Assembly (NCBI GenBank): GCA_025774805.1
Contig: JALGZR010000023.1
Span: 35,154-99,153, forward strand
Length of the DNA stretch: 64,000 bases
Direction: 5' to 3'
Source: a bacterium
GTDB lineage: Bacteria; ARS69
Position numbers and translations under genes: made by a program. A model generated the notes under the pieces. That model ran no database searches, had not been told where the DNA came from, and worked only from the letters and a program-made list of their open reading frames with translations. Positions 61,001 to 64,000 of this stretch are shown here, piece by piece (the stretch's first letter is position 1; every line of letters begins with the position of its first letter).

Positions 61001-63391
61001 CTACTCGAGCGACAGCACCCGATCGATGCTCTCCGTCCGTCGGCCCCACAGGCTGTCCTGCTCCGCGGCGTACCGGATCAATACCGATGTCGGTACACTG
61101 CCAGCGTCGCGCATGCCTCCGCTCGAAAGGTACCCGCCCCACCTCCCCCAGGGAGTGACGCGCAGGGATCCTTGGTAGAAGCGGGTGTCCTTGACGTCCG
61201 AATCGCCCGCGACGCGCACCCGGAGCCCGGGCCAGGCCACGAGAAGGAACCCGTCTTCTCGCCGGAACAACCCCCGGAAGTTGTCGGGGGTCAGGACCTC
61301 GAACCCTTCCTCACGCAGTCGCCCGTGCATCAGGGAGCGCATGAAGTGGACCGTGGAGCCTCGATAGGCCTTCCGTCGTGCAGCTTCCCACTCGGCTTCC
61401 TCCTCAGGGCTCGAGGGAGGCACCTCTTCGGTCCGGTTGACTCCGTAGGGTCCCGAAAAGAAGGACGGTCCATCCGCGGTCATACCTCGTGCGGTGAGGA
61501 GTTTTCTCGAGCCGTAGAGCCGGTTCACGATCCGGAGCGTGTCCGACGGAAGCGTTCCGGCCAGAATGTGGTCGTAGAACAGTCCCCGGTGCAGGGAGAG
61601 CGCCTCGGGATTCTCGAACATCGCCTTCGGACCGAGGTACTCGTCCCGGAAGCGATCGAGAAGACGATCCCATCCGGGTCGGCCCGGGAGAACCGTCTCT
61701 CGGACCTGCAGGGGCCCGGGATCCATGAGCGCGCCCGGGAACCCGCTCAACTGCCGCCAGACCAACACGGCGAAGAGTGCCACGCAGAGGAAACCGGGGA
61801 CACGGGCGAGCGCGCGCCTGTCCGTTAGAGCCTGGACGAACTTGGCGCGCGGGGTCGTACCGGCCGAGGCCCCCCGCCACCGTCGGCGGATCTCGAGAAC
61901 TTGGGTTCGCGAGAGTATATCCGCGACGTGCCAGCGCCTCGGGTGCAGGTACGGCATCAGGAGAAGGGCAATTACCCAGATTCGCACGAGCAACCAGGGG
62001 ACATTGGCGTCGCGAGCGGCGGGCGGCCAATCGGTCTGGATCGACATCCCGAGCGCGACCGGGGCCCAGATCGTCAGGGCCCGCACCGTCCGCCGGCCGC
62101 GAGTCGGAGCGTCGTCCTCTCGCGTCGCGGTGCGGACTCCCTCCATCCGCTGGCCGACCGACCGTCCCTCCCGATCCGTCAGCAATGCGGAGTACGCGGT
62201 CGGCCAGACCAGCAGGATCAGTCCGAGAAGTGCACGGCCCGGCCCGGAATCGTACAGAAGGGTCGTGGGGAAGTACCCGGTGATCGCCTGAAAGACGGCC
62301 CAGGATGCCACGATCGGAAGCCCGATGAGCAGGAGGTCCAGCGCTCCCGCCCATTGACGTCGCTCGACATTCGCCGGAACGAGTTCCCCGGGTGCGGCCT
62401 CCTCGATCTCGTGCCGGAGCTCCTCGCAGCTCGGATGGCGATCGGCGGGGTCCTTCGCCATCATCCGCCGGACCAGCTTCCGCACCTCCTCGCCGCACGC
62501 GATCTCCGGCGGGATCTCCGGCACCGGTTTGAGAAGGCGATCGGTCAGGACCGCCAACGGGTTTGTTCCCTCGAACGGAGACTTCCCGGTCAGCAGCGCG
62601 AACAGAACCTGCCCCGTCGAATGGATGTCGGAGCGGTGATCCACCGTTTCGCCTCGCGCCTGCTCCGGGGAGACGTAGTGCGGCGTTCCCAAAAACGTCC
62701 CCGTCGCCGTCGCGCCCGCGTCGAATGCAACCGAACGCGCGATCCCGAAGTCCAGGATCTTCACCACCCCGTCCCGGGTCACCATGACGTTGGACGGCTT
62801 GATGTCGCGGTGGACGATTCCGGCCCGGTGTGCCGCCTGCAAGCCGATGGCCACCTGCCGAATCATCTCCAACGCCGATGCCACCGGAACCGGCCCTCGC
62901 CGCAGCCGTGCCTCCAGGCTCTCTCCGTCGATCCACTCCATGGCGAAGAAGAGCCGTCCCTCCGACCGCCCCACGAAATGGATCTGCGGGAGGTTCGGGT
63001 GCGCCATCCGGGCGATGAGGCGCGCCTCCCGCACGAAGCGGTCGCGGAGCTCGGAATCCGCGCTCAGCTCGTCCGCCAGCACCTTCACCGCCACCTGGCG
63101 ATCGAGAAGCGTGTCCTGAGCCCGGTAAACCGTACCCATCCCCCCCCGGCCGATCTCCTCCTGCAGCCGGTAGTGAGCGAGAAACGTCTCACCCTCCCGC
63201 GGTCGGACCAGGGAGTCCAACGTTCCCAGACCCGCCGGAAGGTCACGCGAACCAGGGTCCCCTGCTTCCGGTCCCGGCGCCGGGAGACGGATGGGGGTCG
63301 TGCGCTCGTCGGCAGATGGGAATGGGGGGCGGGATTCGATCGGTGTCGTGGGTTGATCCGGGGGACGTGCAGGTCCGTCCTCTTCGTTCAT
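61001..63391 (-). CDS. Ser/Thr kinase with RDD membrane domain
   Basis: A 796-residue kinase. A ~70-residue Pro/Arg-rich leader precedes the kinase domain (~74-335): EIGRGGMGTVYRAQD, catalytic HRDIKPSNVMV (His194), DFGIARS, GTPHYVSPEQARG. Residues ~343-480 are an RDD domain with several helices (RRQWAGALDLLLIGLPIVAS; the second Arg/Asp positions in REGRSVGQRMEGVRT). The C-terminal ~290 residues begin with one hydrophobic helix and then a large extracytoplasmic region with no recognised fold. RDD domains are linked to ion or Na+/H+ transport, so this kinase may sense ion or membrane state. Confidence 0.9.
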   Translation of the reverse strand: MNEEDGPARPPDQPTTPIESRPPFPSADERTTPIRLPAPGPEAGDPGSRDLPAGLGTLDSLVRPREGETFLAHYRLQEEIGRGGMGTVYRAQDTLLDRQVAVKVLADELSADSELRDRFVREARLIARMAHPNLPQIHFVGRSEGRLFFAMEWIDGESLEARLRRGPVPVASALEMIRQVAIGLQAAHRAGIVHRDIKPSNVMVTRDGVVKILDFGIARSVAFDAGATATGTFLGTPHYVSPEQARGETVDHRSDIHSTGQVLFALLTGKSPFEGTNPLAVLTDRLLKPVPEIPPEIACGEEVRKLVRRMMAKDPADRHPSCEELRHEIEEAAPGELVPANVERRQWAGALDLLLIGLPIVASWAVFQAITGYFPTTLLYDSGPGRALLGLILLVWPTAYSALLTDREGRSVGQRMEGVRTATREDDAPTRGRRTVRALTIWAPVALGMSIQTDWPPAARDANVPWLLVRIWVIALLLMPYLHPRRWHVADILSRTQVLEIRRRWRGASAGTTPRAKFVQALTDRRALARVPGFLCVALFAVLVWRQLSGFPGALMDPGPLQVRETVLPGRPGWDRLLDRFRDEYLGPKAMFENPEALSLHRGLFYDHILAGTLPSDTLRIVNRLYGSRKLLTARGMTADGPSFFSGPYGVNRTEEVPPSSPEEEAEWEAARRKAYRGSTVHFMRSLMHGRLREEGFEVLTPDNFRGLFRREDGFLLVAWPGLRVRVAGDSDVKDTRFYQGSLRVTPWGRWGGYLSSGGMRDAGSVPTSVLIRYAAEQDSLWGRRTESIDRVLSLE

Positions 63392-63683
63392 CCGCTCGTT
63401 CCTTCGACCACACCGGGACAGGGTGCGCCGCTCTCCGGACTGGACGATGCGACGTGATGATACGGGATCTTCGGGGGCGACAGGGACACGGATGCGCGGG
63501 TACCTCGGGTCGATGGCGACGGCCTCGATTTCCCCACCCCTCGCCGGCTGGGAGGACTACACCGGCGACCTGCCCCGGGAAGCCTGGCCCTTCAACGGCT
63601 CGTCGCTCACGACGGCCGGTTCTTCAAGTCCGGGGAATGGCTACCGAATTCCGCGCCCCGCATCGCGCCGGGAGAGTACATAC
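63392..63683. other. Gene-free stretch upstream of the RDD-kinase gene
   Basis: Holds the promoter region of the RDD-kinase (minus strand) and leads into the repeat at 63684. No open frame has recognisable features. Confidence 0.4.
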
Positions 63684-63886
63684 GGTAGGCGGGCTTGAGG
63701 TGCCCTCGCCCGCATATCCCACCAGCCACTGCTGCGACAGCGGCTCGCAGCGCCTGGCTTCGTCCTCGGCGCGCTTCCGCCCTGCGATGGGGCTATGGCC
63801 CCGCCTCGGGCGAAAGCCCCCAATCCCCTTGCCAGACACGACGATCCGCAGTCTCACGACGAGCCGGATGAGAAATGCGGCCTACC
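63684..63886. repeat. REP doublet (REPIN-like) element, 203 bp
   Basis: Two GTAG-headed palindromes face each other. Left: GTAG (63685-63688) then GCGGGC-TT-GAGG-TGC-CCTC-GCCCGC (63689-63713). Right, on the minus strand: GTAG then CCGCA...CTCA...TGAG...TGCGG (63883-63845). The ends GGTAGGC/GCCTACC are exact 7-bp inverted repeats. The interior has two tight hairpins (GGGGC-TATG-GCCCC 63789-63802; GGGC-GAAA-GCCC 63808-63819). GTAG plus imperfect palindrome is the known form of RAYT-mobilised REPs. Confidence 0.65.
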
Positions 63887-63903
63887 ATCTTCGGCGGCGC
63901 CGC

Positions 63904-63945
63904 TTGACCCTGCAGGAAGAGGGTACTATTCTATAATAAGAATAG
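63904..63945 (+). promoter_or_regulatory. Promoter and operator of the edge gene
   Basis: TTGACC (63904-63909), 17 nt and TATTCT (63927-63932) form a promoter; a perfect TATAAT also lies at 63932-63937. A perfect 7-6-7 inverted repeat CTATTCT-ATAATA-AGAATAG (63926-63945) covers these boxes and abuts the ribosome binding site. Confidence 0.6.
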
Positions 63946-63955
63946 GAGTTTATCG

Positions 63956-64000
63956 ATGGGACCGACCCCAGGGGTAGATCAGATCGAGAAGCTGGGACTC
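63956..64000 (+). CDS. 5' end of a gene cut by the window edge
   Basis: ATG 63956 with GGAG 7 nt upstream (63945-63948) begins MGPTPGVDQIEKLGL and runs off the end. Fifteen codons are too few for a family call. The AT-rich promoter/operator in front suggests a regulated gene, possibly encoding its own DNA-binding protein. Confidence 0.5.
   Translation, partial: MGPTPGVDQIEKLGL

Noticed and set aside
1..64000. CRISPR array, tRNA, rRNA or riboswitch
   Set aside because: No regularly spaced repeats, no cloverleaf with CCA/TTC arms, and no rRNA core sequences were recognised; the TPR-CHAT gene therefore has no CRISPR partner in this window.

Overview
A GC-rich window from a Gram-negative (diderm) bacterium: it carries a TonB/ExbB/ExbD energy-transducing operon, a TolC-type outer-membrane protein, apolipoprotein N-acyltransferase, several beta-barrel proteins and lipoproteins. 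Two gene habits suggest a lineage such as Candidatus Eisenbacteria or a related FCB/Acidobacteria-like phylum. First, there are many secreted beta-propeller or repeat proteins ending in a FlgD-like Ig tail (PNPFR / WDGRD / G-V-Y-F-x-R pattern). Second, there are five Hanks-type Ser/Thr kinases fused to TPR, PD40-propeller or RDD modules. This placement is inferred from gene content; no rRNA or tRNA gene was seen.

Layout. 1-3.4 kb: a GT-C-like membrane protein with a 140-residue charged tail, then a MATE exporter. 3.9-6.3 kb: a fusion of an ABC substrate-binding domain with a TolC channel. 6.4-11.2 kb: a polyphosphate module (CYTH-CHAD, ParA-like ATPase, PPK1); the CHAD gene appears to start at CTG. 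11.5-16.5 kb: a six-gene TonB2/TtpC-type operon. 16.6-21.7 kb (minus strand): small metabolic or unknown genes, then a GbsR/MarR-type regulator, a polyprenyl synthetase and a UbiA prenyltransferase with a 1-nt homopolymer frameshift. 21.9-25.2 kb: a VCBS/FlgD protein divergent from an AmpG-like MFS transporter broken by an exact 16-bp tandem duplication. 25.1-27.9 kb: a TetR - Lnt - thioredoxin-like operon with a near-ideal autoregulated promoter. 28.1-44.8 kb: four Ser/Thr kinases, a large BNR/sortilin-like propeller protein and a DUF5916 beta-barrel gene interrupted by an in-frame TAG. 45.2-50.7 kb: an outer-membrane and haem-linked cluster (barrel, cytochrome c lipoprotein, CDF metal transporter, CxxCH-porin, YceI, YCF48-like propeller). 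51.3-59.1 kb: a CHRD protein, a TIG/CxxCH lipoprotein, then an ECF sigma factor - zinc-finger protein - TPR-CHAT protease operon followed by a lipoprotein subtilase. 59.4-64 kb: another propeller/FlgD protein, an RDD-containing kinase, REP-type repeats and the start of a gene with a strong operator/promoter.

How the genes work together. Several groups read as coupled operons with 4-nt ATGA or GTGA overlaps. The most striking is the sigma factor / zinc-finger / TPR-CHAT locus. It has the parts for protease-controlled release of a sigma factor, recalling the RpoE-Csx30-TPR-CHAT circuit of type III-E CRISPR loci, but with no CRISPR array here. Three otherwise well-preserved genes (UbiA, MFS, DUF5916) are each broken by one small lesion. 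That may be recent gene decay, phase variation or assembly error, and only read-level data can separate these.
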